DNA of 64,000 nt from Vesta saturnalis (GCA_036346205.1 JARFJB010001662.1:2002501-2066500); one strand, 5' to 3'; shown: positions 1-13,911, counted from the stretch's first letter. The notes: a model not told the origin generated them from the letters alone. A program made the numbers and translations.

Positions 1-1975
<1,975 letters not shown>

Positions 1976-2030
1976 TCTCCAACCTACGTACTTAAAATTG
2001 TGTATTTAAGCTTGTTTTCATTGGGTTTAG

Positions 2031-2730
2031 AGCTGATTTGAGAGAAATCCTACGGCGGAGAGAGGAGTCTATTAGGTGTAGTTTTTGATTTTTATGAAAT
2101 ATTTATAAAACAGCTGCATATATAAATCATATAAAAATACCTGGATATAGACCATAAAAATATCGATTAATTATGTTCTATGTAATTTTTTGATATGACG
2201 TGTAATTTAGCGACAAAAAAATTCCTAAAGTACAATTTAAGTGTTCAAATTGATTATCTGAATAACGATTAACTTTATATGTAAAAGTGTAGACTAATTT
2301 TTTGAAGAAAATTTAAGTTTACATTAACATTCTTTATAACGTTGTTTAATGATTGAAAATGCTGAAGCTGTATTATCGATATTTTTATAGAAGCGGGCGG
2401 CTTTGGAATTTTTATTTACGTTAACATGTATTTACGTCTATGAATCTCTATCTGACATGAAGTTTTAAACGTCATTCTGAAATAGATTACTGTTTTTGTT
2501 TTTACAGTGTTGCCTGTTTTCGTTAAAAAGGCGGTTACATACTCAAAAAAATGAATTGAAAATTGTGTCATTTTTTAAATTTAAATTAACATCTTCTTAT
2601 AAAGGATGTTACATAGTAATCCTAACAAAATGTCATACAAATTATTTCATTTCTTTTAATCTCTATTTTGTAGGATCGTGTGGTGTTCCACACCAGATAT
2701 TTATTGTAAACAAAGTATATAACCTGAAAT
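2031..2730 (+). repeat. Dispersed repeat, copy A, abutting the hexamer array
   Basis: This segment matches the reverse complement of about 52975-53715 over many blocks. Examples are GAGAAATCC followed by a GGAGAG-rich stretch, AACAGCTGCATAT, TTGATATGACGTGTAATTTAG, ATGCTGAAGCTGTATTATCG, AGAAGCGGGCGGCTTTGG, and a GTGGTGTTCCACACCAGATAT-like block near 2679. The two copies are diverged, with small indels. The right copy holds two tandem monomers of about 170-180 bp, of which this copy keeps one good and one eroded version. No coding potential is convincing. The element type is unknown; the repeat-plus-array layout recalls non-autonomous elements that carry a hypervariable simple-repeat core. Confidence 0.85.
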
Positions 2731-4180
2731 TGAAACTAAAACCAAAAAATGTGCATGTGGTTGAAGTACCAATTCAAAATAATTAATTTCACAATCTACC
2801 CTTGTTGGTTTTTTTATCCCTCGTTATCTAAGCTAATATAAGGGCTCAATTAATTAAGTTAGAGGGTTAAACCTCTGATAAGTGACATCTTTGGTAAAAG
2901 GTTTGTTCATAAGTAGGCTAAACTAAAAGTATCTCAACTAAATGGTTTATATATGGGTAAAGTGGGTTAATTTCTAGACCAACTGCGATGCCGAGATCCT
3001 TATCGTGACTACAGCTGGCGCACTTCTGGGTTAAAGGTGTTAAGAATATCTTGTTGATCCTTTGAAATAATTGTATGTTATAACCTGTTGAATGAAAATA
3101 GTTTGATGGTATCTGTTTAGTTAATCGGCATCCACATCTCTAAAAATCTCAAACAAGAAAAGCAACAAATATGGTTTAGTACAAAATGTATTGTTTGTTT
3201 CTTATCTACGATCTGGTATGTTTCTATGCCACTTGTATCGACTAATGTGAGGTTTTTTCCTCAGCTCAGGTATGCTTTGTTTCTATGGTAGTCGTAGTAT
3301 AAGGGAGTGAGGAAATCTTGCTACATTTAGATACGTAAGAGCATGGTACGGCTTTAAATAGTTTGGTCGCCTTTAAAAATAATAAAATATAACACAAGGA
3401 TGACAGTGAGAATACTTCATGAGAAAAATTCAAATGCACATACTAGTCAAACACTTACCACAAAAAGTTCTTGGATGATTTAAATACATGTATTTACGAC
3501 CTCAGGTATGTAACTCTAAAGAGTATGTAACATGCGTAATTGGATTTACTCCACTTTCATAATTGTATAGTAAACTTTTGTATTAGGTGCTTACTAATTA
3601 ATTTATAATTTTGTGGGAATAAATAATTATTTAACTGCTTGATACCGTTATTTACTTATTTCTACGTTGAAATTAACATAATTACTTATAATTGTATAAA
3701 TTCTAACTTAAATTGTACGCCATGTAACGGTGATAAGTAGAACCTAATTTTTAATAAAAAATCTAGTTAATTGATGCTTAGACTTTGGGATATAATCTAA
3801 CGCACTGTTTATTGAATAAAGGATAATTACACATTCATTTTTCAAGGAGTTTGTCTCGCAAGAATTTTTTTTTCTTTTTAACATCTGATTTGAACGTGAA
3901 CTTTTGCTTGGCCTTATCTGTGTCATTCTCTGCACCGCTGACGATATCAATATTATGGCCATATGGTTGTTTAATCGCTTCGATTGTTACTGAAATTACA
4001 TGGCTACTTTCTAACTACGCTTACGATTACTTACTGCAGATGTTAATTCCATCCTCTACCTACTACTGATATATCGTACTGAGATCTGTCCCTTCCGTAA
4101 TAAGGTTAGTTTACAATTACATTCCTTTCATCTCCCAATCGTCAAGGTACTACTACTACCTATTAGATGTTCATTCAATG
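2731..4180. other. No feature recognised
   Basis: AT-rich sequence. I see no convincing exon, RNA gene or transposon terminus; the short open frames lack any family resemblance. Confidence 0.5.
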
Positions 4181-4182
4181 TA

Positions 4183-4919
4183 CAGGGTGGCCAACTAAGA
4201 ATGCGAGGTACTGTATCTGGGAAACTATCCATCGTAGAGGCGTTATTACTAAAACGGTCAATACAAAAACCTGGAAAATATTTTCAAGTTTCTGAAATGG
4301 CCGCTAGGGGCGTAACTGCAATCCTGAATCTGAAAAGTGATGTTTCTGTGAAGTCTGCTATATTAACCTAATAAAAAATTACTGATCTATAAAGTCGAGG
4401 ATAATCTGAACTTTTTTGTTTGGCACTTTTTGACGTATGTCTAAAAATAAAGTGGTGGGGGTATTCAAAGGTTTCCTTAAATAACCCCCGTATCTTCGAA
4501 ACGGCTAAGCCGATTTTAACAAACTTGGGCGCATTGAAATGAGCTATTCTTCGGCTTTGTTCGACATTCTGACAGAAACGGTTAACTTTCGCAAAAAATT
4601 AAATGCATTGGTATGACTTTTTCATGAACAAGTAGCTAAATGATACCTAAACAAGCTCGTGAAAACTGCATCTCGATACCTTGTTCCTAACCTAAAATAT
4701 CGGTCAAAGAAAACTTTATACGATAATCCCTTAAATTTTTTTTTTTAACTATATTTTTCTGGAATTGTTTCTGTTATGTAAGTTGTGGCCCTAAAAGGCC
4801 TGATTTAAAGGAGGAAGGTTTTAATGTCCCCGTAAATGCTCAAAATGCTGACCATCACGCTCTATGCATTGCTGAAGCCTCTAATGACTAGACAAAACTG
4901 CAGCTTCAATTTCGGCTCT
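4183..4919. repeat. Left terminal inverted repeat of element 1
   Basis: It pairs with ~6228-7040 over its whole length. Its inner part overlaps the 3' end of the minus-strand transposase gene, including the codons for the C-terminal RDGQHFEHL motif. Confidence 0.88.
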
Positions 4920-5948
4920 CGGTATGTTACGTATTGCGTTATGAATCCGATTTTCATATCTTCTCTAGTGGTAGATTTAATCCGAAACACGATGTCCTTT
5001 AAGCGCCCCCATAAATAAGAATCGAGGCAAGTTTAAGTCTGGCGATCGCGGAGGCCGTGGAAACAGACTTCCTCTTCCAATCCACCGCTGTTGAAATACT
5101 GCATTAATATGCTCTCGCACATTAATTGCAAAATGTGCTGGGGAACCATCCAACTGCAAAAACAATTTTTGCCTTGTTTCCAGAGGCACATCTTTCAACA
5201 ACAACGGTAATTGATTGGCCAAAAAGCCAAGAATACATTGCCATTTAAGGGGTTGCTCGAAAAAATATGGCCCAATAATTCTGCCTCCCAGTATGCCACA
5301 CCACACAATTAAACCCCAACGTCTTTGGCGCTGACCTTCACGCAACCAATGGGGATTTTCTGCAGACCAATAATGTATATTGTACAGATTGACTCTCCCG
5401 TCACTACTGAAGGTGGCTTCATCGGTCCAAAGAATTTTAAATAAAAATTCTCTATTTTCACGTATCATGCCTAACATCCAATGGCAATAGTCTAACCTTC
5501 GATCAAAATCTTCCTCTTTCAAGGCCTGATGAAAAACAACATGATATAGGTGCATTCTTAAAGTAATTACAAAAATTTTAAACGAATACTTATATATTTT
5601 GATGGCCATTAGAACTTACCTATGGTCCTTCAAAATATTTCCAACCGTTGTCCGTGATATGCCCACTTCAGTGGATAATGCTCTTGTGCTAATATGAGGA
5701 TTTCCTTCAATATAGCCCAGTACACGGTTAATATTTTCTTGTGTTCTTCCAATTCTTTGCCGTTGAAACGTAGGCCGAAAACTACCATTGGCTCGTAAGC
5801 TCGCCACTAATCGGGGAAAAACTCTTACATCACAAGGACGCCGATTTGGATATCGAACCGCGTAAACTCTTTTAGCTACTACGGCATTCTGAAGACATTC
5901 AAAATAAACCGAAAGCATATCAACAGCTTCATTATTCGTAAAACGCAT
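4821..5948 (-). pseudogene. DD41D-type transposase with an intron, frameshifted (element 1)
   Basis: This encoded the cut-and-paste transposase of element 1. The start at 5948 gives MRFTNNEAVDM, beginning a DUF4817-like N-terminal domain, followed by a helix-turn-helix region (TRALSTEVGISRTT) and a DDE catalytic domain. Catalytic motifs read WTDEATF (first D) and QLDGSPAH (second D); the third is in a shifted frame, RSPDL then LDSYLWG, giving 41 residues between the second and third D. After KDHR the frame is interrupted by 5557-5619, which starts GTAAGT and ends TTTAAG; removing it joins KDHR to MHLYHVV in frame, so I read it as a 63-bp intron. Two frameshifts near 5010 and 4880 break the C-terminus, which should end in QHFEHL just before the stop at 4821. 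These losses make it probably inactive. Confidence 0.88.
5557..5619 (-). other. 63-bp intron in the element 1 transposase gene
   Basis: On the minus strand the donor is AG|GTAAGT and the acceptor TTTAAG|A. Excising it restores an Arg codon and one continuous frame through the junction. The size fits a short insect intron. None of the sister transposases in this window has an intron here. Confidence 0.75.
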
Positions 5949-6227
5949 TTTGAAAGCACAAAAATTGCTCAAAGTAACCCGAAAGTATTGCAACTATTGA
6001 CAATTTGAGCATTATGTATGTTTTGTTTAGGTATATGTTTCCATTGCCTGCTTCTATTAATTGTATTTTTCGTATATATCCATAGTGAATATGCATTTAA
6101 ACAAACCAAAAATAGGCCTTTCGTATAACTTTTAGCATTGCTTACTTGCCCGTAGTAATTCCAAAAAGGGTGATTTTATTCTGGTGTACAAATTTACAAA
6201 CATTTAAAATCGCAATTTCTAGGTAGC

Positions 6228-7040
6228 CTCTTCAGAACCGAAATTGAAGCTGCTGTTTTGTCTACCCATAAGAGGCCTTAGCAATGCACAGGGTGATGGT
6301 CAGCATTTCGAGCATTTACGGGGGCATTAAAAACCTTCTTCCTTTAAATCGGTCCTTTTTAGGGCCACAACTTACATAATAGAATCAATTCCAGAAAAAT
6401 ATAGCTAAAAAAAAATTAAAATTTAAGGGATTTTCGTATAAAGTTTTCTTTGGCCAATATTTTAGGTTATGAACAAGATATCGAGATGCGGTTTTCGCGA
6501 GCTTGTTTAGGCATCATTTAGCTACTTGTTCATGAAAAAAAGTCATACCAATACATTTAATTTTTTTGCGAAAATTAACCGTTTCTGTCGGAATGTCGAA
6601 TTACGAACAACGACATGTGAAACTAACAAAACTTCAATTATTTTAACATTTGTAGCTCAATAAAAGCTCTTCTCAACGCGCCCAAGTTTGTTAAAATCGG
6701 ATTAACCGTTTCGAAGATACGGGGGGTGATTTAAGGAAACCTTTGAATACCCCAGTTTATTTTTATAGATAAGTCAAAAAGTGCCAAACAAAAAAAGTTC
6801 AGATTATCCTCGACTTCAGAGATCAGTTATTTTTTATTAGGTTACTATAGCAGAATTCACAGAAACATCACTTTTTTAGATTCAAGATTGCAGTTACGCC
6901 CCCTAGCGGTCATTTCAGAGACATGAAAATATTTTCCAGGTTTTTGTATTGGCCGTTTTAGTAATAATTTTTTTTCCGAAAGCCTCTACGATGTATAGGT
7001 TCCCAGATACAGTACCTCGCATTCTTAGTTGGCCACCCCG
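6228..7040. repeat. Right terminal inverted repeat of element 1
   Basis: It is the reverse complement of the left repeat. Near its inner edge (about 6290-6330) the plus strand reads GDGQHFEHLRGH then stop, an inverted copy of the transposase C-terminus. Confidence 0.88.
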
Positions 7041-7042
7041 TA

Positions 7043-9490
7043 CATATAACTTATATATAACTGTAATCCATAATTTACCTACTTGTTTGTTTAAATGGAC
7101 AAGATATACTGTGTGTCTTGTACCGCTAAACTGTTTTTGGTGACTCAACTTCAGTTGCGCTATTACTCACAGTTACACATGAATGTCGGTTTAATGAGGT
7201 GAAATTACTCATTCTGTAGTTACGCTAGTATCTATGCCCTTGATTTCAATGGTCTACGTCTTTTGGTTTTACTTACATTATTGCCTTAAGTAAAGAGTGA
7301 GAATTACAATTAACGAATGACTGTGATGCGTCACTGCTCTCTGCAGAATTAAAAATTTCTTTAATTTGACTACTTTTAATATTTCTTTTTTCTAAATTAA
7401 CATTTGTAGTTAATTTCAGTTGTTATGTCATGTCTATAGTTTACATTAATTTGTGTGTTATTGTCTAGAACAGCAATTTGAGTGACTTCAAATTTTATTC
7501 CTTGTTCTATGTTTATTAAGTAAACGAATTATTATTTACTGGATGCTGAGTTTCTTGTTTTATTTGACTCTGTTTTGATTATGTGCTAGTTAAAATTTCC
7601 TGTCAGCTCCCCTCTCGCGTTACTCCCTTTCTAAAGTTTTAGGGTTGTATTTTAGAAATTCCATTTCGCCCCCTATTATTATTAAGGAGGTTTATGTTTA
7701 CCAACATTTATACTAGTCTACTGTAGATAATAATTCTCTGACCACTCACCCAAAGTGCTCTAATTACTTTCACTAGCTTCTGGGTTATATTTGTTAGATT
7801 CTGATGGGTTAAGGCTCCCGGTGATAATCATTCTACGGTATTGTAATAGAGTCATAACCAAAAAACTGGCTCCCTTACAAGTATTTATCCAAATAGGTAG
7901 ATTTTTATAATCTGCACAAACAGTGTAAGTCAATAGCTCGTTATACAAATATTCGATACAGAAATACACACAAACATGACTTTTATAGTTATTGTATTCA
8001 AAACACTTAAGGTGTCATTTATTTAATTACACATAAAAACAATTTCAATCAGAAATGTTTAAAGTTGGAGCGCAAAAATGTATGAAACGCAAGTTGCCTA
8101 GGTTATCGTAACTAAAATTACTGACTTTGAATGTATTCAATAATAACCAAATGTGTTGTCAATTCACTCTAGTGAATTTACTTGAAACTACACACAAATA
8201 TGAATGAACATTAGTTTGCTCCTGTAAGAAGGCACTATAACATAAACGTTGTAATGTATATGTCATAATGTATAATTATCAAAAAAGCGCAGGTTATGTC
8301 GTTAAGCGCGTCTCACATGATTTCTTCAAATCAAAACAACTTTGTAATGTAACACTGATAAATTAGTTACATCACAAGCAACACTTTCTCGTGTATGTAA
8401 ACCAAGATCCTATTCTTTTAAATCTTTGAAACGAGTATAATTCCCCCGTGAATAAAAAAACTTCTACTAAAATTTAGAAAAAATGGACGATCGTAGTAAA
8501 TGTAAGTATGAAGGCTGTACCGACAACACGATTCACACGTTCTAAAAAGTAAATTTTAGGGTGTTATCATACATTAAATCATATACACTTTGTAATTGTC
8601 AGTTCTGTTGTAAATTTTGTCCCTTTTCAACAAAAACTCTTGAAGTAAACTAGCAATTTGAAATTTGAGATAATTATTGTGATCTAAGGTGCTTTTCACA
8701 TTCTACTGCTAAAGTATATTTAAGATTTTGTTAGTGAATATAGGAAAAGAGCAAAACTTAAAACCTTTGTTACGTAATTCTAATTCTTTGTTATTAAATT
8801 GAAGATTTGGCCAGGTTACGAATCTAGAGTGAAAATTGTAGGAATTGTTCTGATTTCTGTTTGTTCTATGGTGGTGGTGTGATTTACCCTGTTAACACAG
8901 AACCGACAAAAAATAATTACATATCAATTTCAAATTTTGGAAATATATCAGAAAAAGTAGCGCACATATTACAAAAGAACAAGAAGTACTAAGTAGTTAT
9001 CAAAACTAATACCAATGTCCTTAAATGTTTATTTAGTGCGAAATATTCAACTAACATTTATATTGGACAAACACTTGTAGGTAGCAGACCGAGAAAATTT
9101 TATTATTGTAACAAACGTTTTCAAATCGCAATTGTTACCGCGGTAGAAAAGATAATTAATGGGTTTAAATATCTTGGTAATAAGTAGTAATTTGATAATG
9201 TTTTCGGGATATTTTATTTGATATATTTTATGTACCTGATATTTGAATAAGGGTTGAAAAGGAACAGAAAAAGATATGTAGAAACCAGGTATTTTCTAGA
9301 AACTGCATTTACCGCAAGACCGTGACGAATCGTTGAAAATTCCCATGCACACGTTTTTGGGGTAATTAATTACATCGGGGCAACCGCAATTCTGAGATAT
9401 AGGGTTTGTTACGTACTAGTGCATATTTTAAAAATTAATACTTCTTATGAAAATGTAAACTTTCACCATTATCACACATAATAAATTCCT
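7043..9490. other. No feature recognised
   Basis: About 2.4 kb of AT-rich DNA. No open frame resembles a known family and I see no terminal repeat or RNA gene. Confidence 0.45.
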
Positions 9491-9540
9491 TATCTTTTTT
9501 GGGTTCCTTAATGGTGTATTTTAAATTATACAATCTAAAC

Positions 9541-9572
9541 GTTTCGATAACACTTACAGTTATCTTCGTCAG
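9541..9572 (-). ncRNA. Hammerhead-ribozyme-like core (left Penelope repeat)
   Basis: On the minus strand the sequence gives CTGACGA, then a GATAAC...GTTATC helix, then GAAAC, matching the CUGANGA / stem II / GAA order of the hammerhead core. A short CTA/TAG pair could serve as stem I. I cannot establish a good stem III or cleavage triplet, so activity is unproven. Confidence 0.45.
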
Positions 9573-10029
9573 TAATAGTTTATCTATTAAAATTGTTAAA
9601 AACGTTGAAAACAATTTGTCAAAGTTGAAAAATTAAAACATAAACATCATACTGCTATTAATATAAGTTTGGAAAACGTATAAAGCCAGCTATAGAATTA
9701 AATTTTAGTAAAGAATAACTAGGTCATTAAAAATTAAATATTGTTAAAAGTGTCTTAAAGATGACAAATGAGAACACGCCCTCTAACGTCGAAGGCTAAC
9801 AATGAAAAATGTCAGCCAAAAAACACGTTTAACAAAATTTAATCAAGTTATGATGTAAGTTGTGAAAAACGTTTTTATAATTTTTTACTTTAATCTTAAT
9901 TTCAACTATTTATGTTAAATTATAGTGCTGTGGTAATTTCACATATAATTGATAAAGCATTTGTTTCAGGGTCTAGGAAAAACACAGCAAAAAACCTAGA
10001 CATACCAAAAGTCAAAATTAAAATCAAAA

Positions 10030-10400
10030 TCAAGACGTATCATTATGCCTTTTTTTAATTATAAGATGCCAAAACCTATTTAAACGGAGATTTTCTTCTT
10101 GTCTATTAATATTATTAGGATATTTATACATCTTAATAGCTTCACGTTGTAAACGAACATAATAATGAGTTTGCCTTGACAATATTTCCATATTGTCAAA
10201 TTGAGTTTCATGATTTAGATTATTTTAGGCATGGTCAGCCACCGCAGACTTCCCTGGTTGACCTAATCCACAAAATCTCATATATTCTTTAAGTCTTGTA
10301 TCAAAGCTACGATTTGTGGCGCCAACGTATACTTTTCCACATGAACATATAACTTATACACTCCGGAAGATGAAACATCTTTAGGTGATCTTAAAGGTTC
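10030..10400 (-). pseudogene. GIY-YIG endonuclease domain of a Penelope-like element
   Basis: Reading the minus strand from about 10400, an opening SSSGVYKL is followed, after a frameshift, by GKVYVGATNRSFDTRLKEY, the GIY-YIG core in its Penelope variant. Then come MRFCGLGQPGKSAVADHA, an in-frame TAA, and NMEILSRQTHYYVRLQREAI with a closing NRQEENLRLNRFWHL. The domain nicks DNA to prime reverse transcription in these elements. The N-terminal reverse transcriptase is missing, leaving about 120 codons. One frameshift and one nonsense codon show it is dead. Confidence 0.82.
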
Positions 10401-10559
10401 TTTAATTTTTCTTTTAAGGTTTAAAAAATTTAATTCTATAATTGGCTTTATACGTTTCCCAAACTGTTAGATTAATAGCAGGCTGATGTTTATGTTTTAA
10501 TTTTTCAACTTTGACAAAATTGTTTTCAACATCTTTAACAATTTTAATATATATTACTA

Positions 10560-10592
10560 CTGACGAAGATAACTGTAAGTGTTATCGAAACG
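10560..10592 (+). ncRNA. Hammerhead-ribozyme-like core (right Penelope repeat)
   Basis: CTGACGAAGATAACTGTAAG followed by TGTTATCGAAACG is the inverted mate of the motif at 9541-9572. Core and stem II are identical in both copies, although the sequence around them has diverged. Cleavage ability is not shown. Confidence 0.45.
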
Positions 10593-11245
10593 TTTAGATT
10601 GTATAATTTAAAATGCACCATTAAAAAACCCAAAAAAAGATAAGTATTTTATTAATACTTTTTATATTTAAGGGGTCAAACTTAAGCAATTATTCGAAAT
10701 TGATTTATTCAAAATTCTCTTCAATCATTTTTTTTATATTTTCTAGGCAACCAGCCACACTCATAAATATAGCTAACCTGCTGCTTCTAAAGCTACTAGT
10801 GTAGGAATATCAATTTTCAAATATTTAATATTGATATTGTTATAACTTTCTAACTATTTTGGTTACAAACTTGGGTTTTAGGAAATGAACTTTGTTGATT
10901 TGCGCTAATGAAATGATATTATCCTGATGAAAGCACTACTTCAAGTTTTTCCGGAAATTGAAAACATTCCTCATATTGCTGGTATAATATACACATATTC
11001 TTACTTTATTTAAAAGGGAACGAAGTTTGGTTTAAAATGAAATGAAACAGTCCATAGTTATCTTGAAAGATAAGCGTGATATCTATTTTTAACTTTCATA
11101 TACATATGTAGGTATAGAATGTTATGCAATTGACTTTTTTTTCACTATCGCTAAATCGACTTATTAGCTCATTTTACAACTTTTGGCCAAGTTTCGTCCA
11201 TGACATGTAGATGTCTCTGTGGGGGGGTATTAGGGTCCGATTTAT

Positions 11246-13299
11246 CTACATGAAGTTAGCGAAACAACTTTAACTAGACACATTTTAATTAGTACCAATG
11301 TTAGTTGCTCCATAGTTGCCAAAAAGTTACCAAAGAAAAAAATTATTGCTGCATAAATAAAAAAGATATATGGTGTTTCGCTAACTTCATATGAACTTAG
11401 CGAAACACACTCTAAAATTGCATCATTCAGAAAAACGATGTAGCATTATCAATCCTTGCATAAATTGCTCTTAAGTTACCAAATAAAACAGTCGATAATT
11501 TCAATATTCAAAAATATACAGGATGTTTCGCTAAGTTCATATGAAGTTAGCGAAATACATGTTCTAATTTTACGTTAAAGTACTGGAGTGATTACTCGAT
11601 TACTATCAAATTAAATATTTTGAATGGTTAGTTTTTTTATTTTTTTGTTTCAAAGAAATGCACATTTTTACATCATAATAAATATTTTAAGGTGAGCTTA
11701 CGCCCGGCGGTGCACATTGTTTAAATATAAATTTCAAGGAAGTATTTATTTACATATTGTTGGTTAATCGATTATCTACTGCATTTCCCATTTTATTTTT
11801 TGTTACATAGACGTTGCTCCTCACTCTTCATGAAGCAAGATGCAATAAATGCGATATGACTGTGGAACATATAATCTGTTAATGACAGGTACCAAACTAC
11901 TACTACTACTTCCTTATTCTTTAACGTTTAAATATTTTTCTTTACTTTGTTATTTACATGAGACTTCGTAGCAATAGGTGTTGACACCGATAGACTGCAA
12001 TTACCGCAGTCCTTGTCTGATTGATTTGTATGTCCACTAACAGAAAATCAATTTCAATTATTGGGAATAGTGGAGTATAGCGGACCTCCTGTTACAACGC
12101 GGAAATCGTCATCAATAGGTCTTTACATTAGAATAGACATCTGCGTTAAATAGAATACGACGATTTCAAAAAGTAAGACCAAATTGATCGACCAAAGTGC
12201 CTCTTGTCATATCGAATTGATGTTAGGAAAACTGTTAAAAATTTTCGAGTTCTGTTGTATACCTATAGGTACAGTGAGTATATTATTCTGTTACCATTAT
12301 TATGTTACAATTATTGTGTTATGTATGTTTATTATTATATATTATTATAGTTCATAACAAGCTACTATTTTACTCTTTAATTCTTATGCTGCACTTCAAT
12401 TTAATGTTACTATTTCACTAAAAAGGCAACTAATGTGCGATAATTTAAGACTTGATAATGGTAGGTATGTCATTTTCCTGAATGACGCAACTTTTGAAGG
12501 CGAGTTTCGCCAAGTTCATATGAAGATAGTAGAATACCCTGTATATCTTTTAATATTGAAATTACCGACTGTTTTATTTGATAACTTAAGAGCAATTTAT
12601 GCAAGAATCGATAATGCTAAGGGTTTTCTGGATTACTTAACCTCTGAAGGTATGTTTCGTTAAGTTCGTATGAAGTTAGAGAAACACCCTATACCTTCTT
12701 TCTTTATGCAGCAATAAATGTTTTTCTTTGGCAACTTATTGTTAACTATGGGGTAGCTAACAAAGGTACTAATTAACATTTTGGAAGACACATGTTCAGT
12801 GAAAATACCTTAAATTCGCTTCCGTCTGCCTGGTAAGTGGAGTGCAGAGCCCATACAAGTTAAGATGACAACAAGCTGCAGATTTCTTATTGCTCTAATT
12901 CTTATTTTTTTTTCCTCGCTAACTATTCAGCAATTTATGCAAGTATCGAAAATAACATATCGTTTTTCCAAATAACGCAAAATTAGAACATGTGGTTCGC
13001 TAAATTCATACGGACTTAGCGAAACACCCTGTATATTTTCAATATTGAAATTACCGACTGTTTTATTTGGTAACTTAAGAGCAATTTATGCAAGGATTTA
13101 TAATGCTACATCGTTTTTTTTAGTCATGCAACTTTTGAGGGTGTGTTTCGCTAAGTTCATATGACGTTAGCGAAACACTATATCTTTTTTACTTATGCAG
13201 CAATAATTTTTTTCTTTGGTAACTTATTGGCAACTATGGAGCAACTACCATTGGTACTAATTAAAGTCTAGTTAAAGTTGTTTCGCTAACTTCATGTAG
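11246..13299. mobile_element. Non-coding element with ends made of repeated 32-bp palindromes
   Basis: The element begins CTACATGAAGTTAGCGAAAC and ends with the exact complement GTTTCGCTAACTTCATGTAG. Inverted repeats run about 330 bp (11246-11575 and 12965-13299). Each contains two full palindromes of the form GTTTCGCTAAnTTCATATGA/AnTTAGCGAAAC, at 11375-11406, 11525-11556, 12994-13025 and 13145-13176. A further direct copy of the right-hand repeat at about 12490-12790 adds two more (12504-12535 and 12654-12685). Centres are spaced 150 bp apart in each pair. No transposase is present, so I infer a non-autonomous DNA transposon. Confidence 0.8.
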
Positions 13300-13820
13300 G
13301 TGTCAGTTTTTTGTTGTTAATAAATATTTCAAAGATATAAAAATACCCCACACATTTTTTAGTATTTTGCAAGAAAGGCCTGTAATGCACTAACATTCAC
13401 CTAGTTTTGTTTGTGTTTATGAGCTAAATTGTTTTTTTTTTATTCCTTAATCTTATGATTTTCTACTATATTGAACCCAACCACTGTTTAAATATTTAAA
13501 TAAATTGGGTTGTCGTGGTGGTTCTTCCCCAACTTAGTAAATTAACGGGTTGAACCATCATTACGCAAAGCTCGTTAATTCTAATTAGAGTAGTTTTATT
13601 GTTTACCTTTCCCACATCAAATCCTATCTCATTCACATAACACGGCGTAGCTTACCACTAGACGGCCTATTCTTTTGACAGATTTGAGGTTTGCGAGTAA
13701 TTAAATATCAGACCTGTAAATAATTTCTAATGTTTGAATTATTACCAGGAAAGTCAATGAAAGCAAGCAATTAATTTGAGTAATAGTAGTGTTGAAGAAA
13801 TATCCTCCAACCCGGTGTGT

Positions 13821-13823
<3 letters not shown>

Positions 13824-13908
<85 letters not shown>
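13824..13908. repeat. (TA)n microsatellite
   Basis: About 42 TA units, ending directly at the CAGGG terminus of element 2. Confidence 0.97.

Positions 13909-13911
<3 letters not shown>

Larger units (their letters stand above)
4183..7040 (-). mobile_element. Tc1/mariner-superfamily element with very long inverted repeats (element 1)
   Basis: The termini are CAGGGTGGCCAACTAAGAAT on the left and its near-perfect complement ATTCTTAGTTGGCCACCCCG on the right. Both are flanked by TA (4181-4182 and 7041-7042), the standard target duplication of this superfamily. The inverted repeats are about 740 bp (4183 to ~4919) and 810 bp (~6228 to 7040). The right arm has about 50 extra bases opposite ~4540-4550. 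Between them lies a minus-strand transposase gene. The right repeat also carries a copy of the last part of that gene. The element looks complete in structure but its gene is frameshifted. Confidence 0.92.
9493..10640 (-). mobile_element. Penelope-like retroelement remnant between inverted repeats
   Basis: About 205 bp at 9493-9698 are repeated in inverted orientation at about 10435-10640. Shared blocks include TTTAAATTATACAATCTAAA, GTTTCGATAACACTTACAG and AAGTTGAAAAATTAAAACAT. Between them the minus strand encodes a GIY-YIG endonuclease. Penelope-like elements are known to carry a C-terminal GIY-YIG domain and terminal repeats (pLTRs) that can be inverted, and many carry hammerhead ribozymes in those repeats. 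No reverse-transcriptase domain remains, so this is a truncated, non-autonomous copy. Confidence 0.8.

Noticed and set aside
2496..2786. 96-codon open frame on the plus strand.
   Set aside because: It lies inside dispersed repeat copy A, has no family resemblance, and the inverted copy B does not keep the frame.
12433..12663. 76-codon open frame.
   Set aside because: Wholly inside the repeated end of the palindrome element and not kept in the sister copy at 12965-13299.
11246..13299. Regularly spaced palindromes considered as a CRISPR-like array.
   Set aside because: Only two repeats per cluster with ~118-bp intervening sequence that is itself conserved between clusters; this is eukaryotic transposon structure, not spacers.
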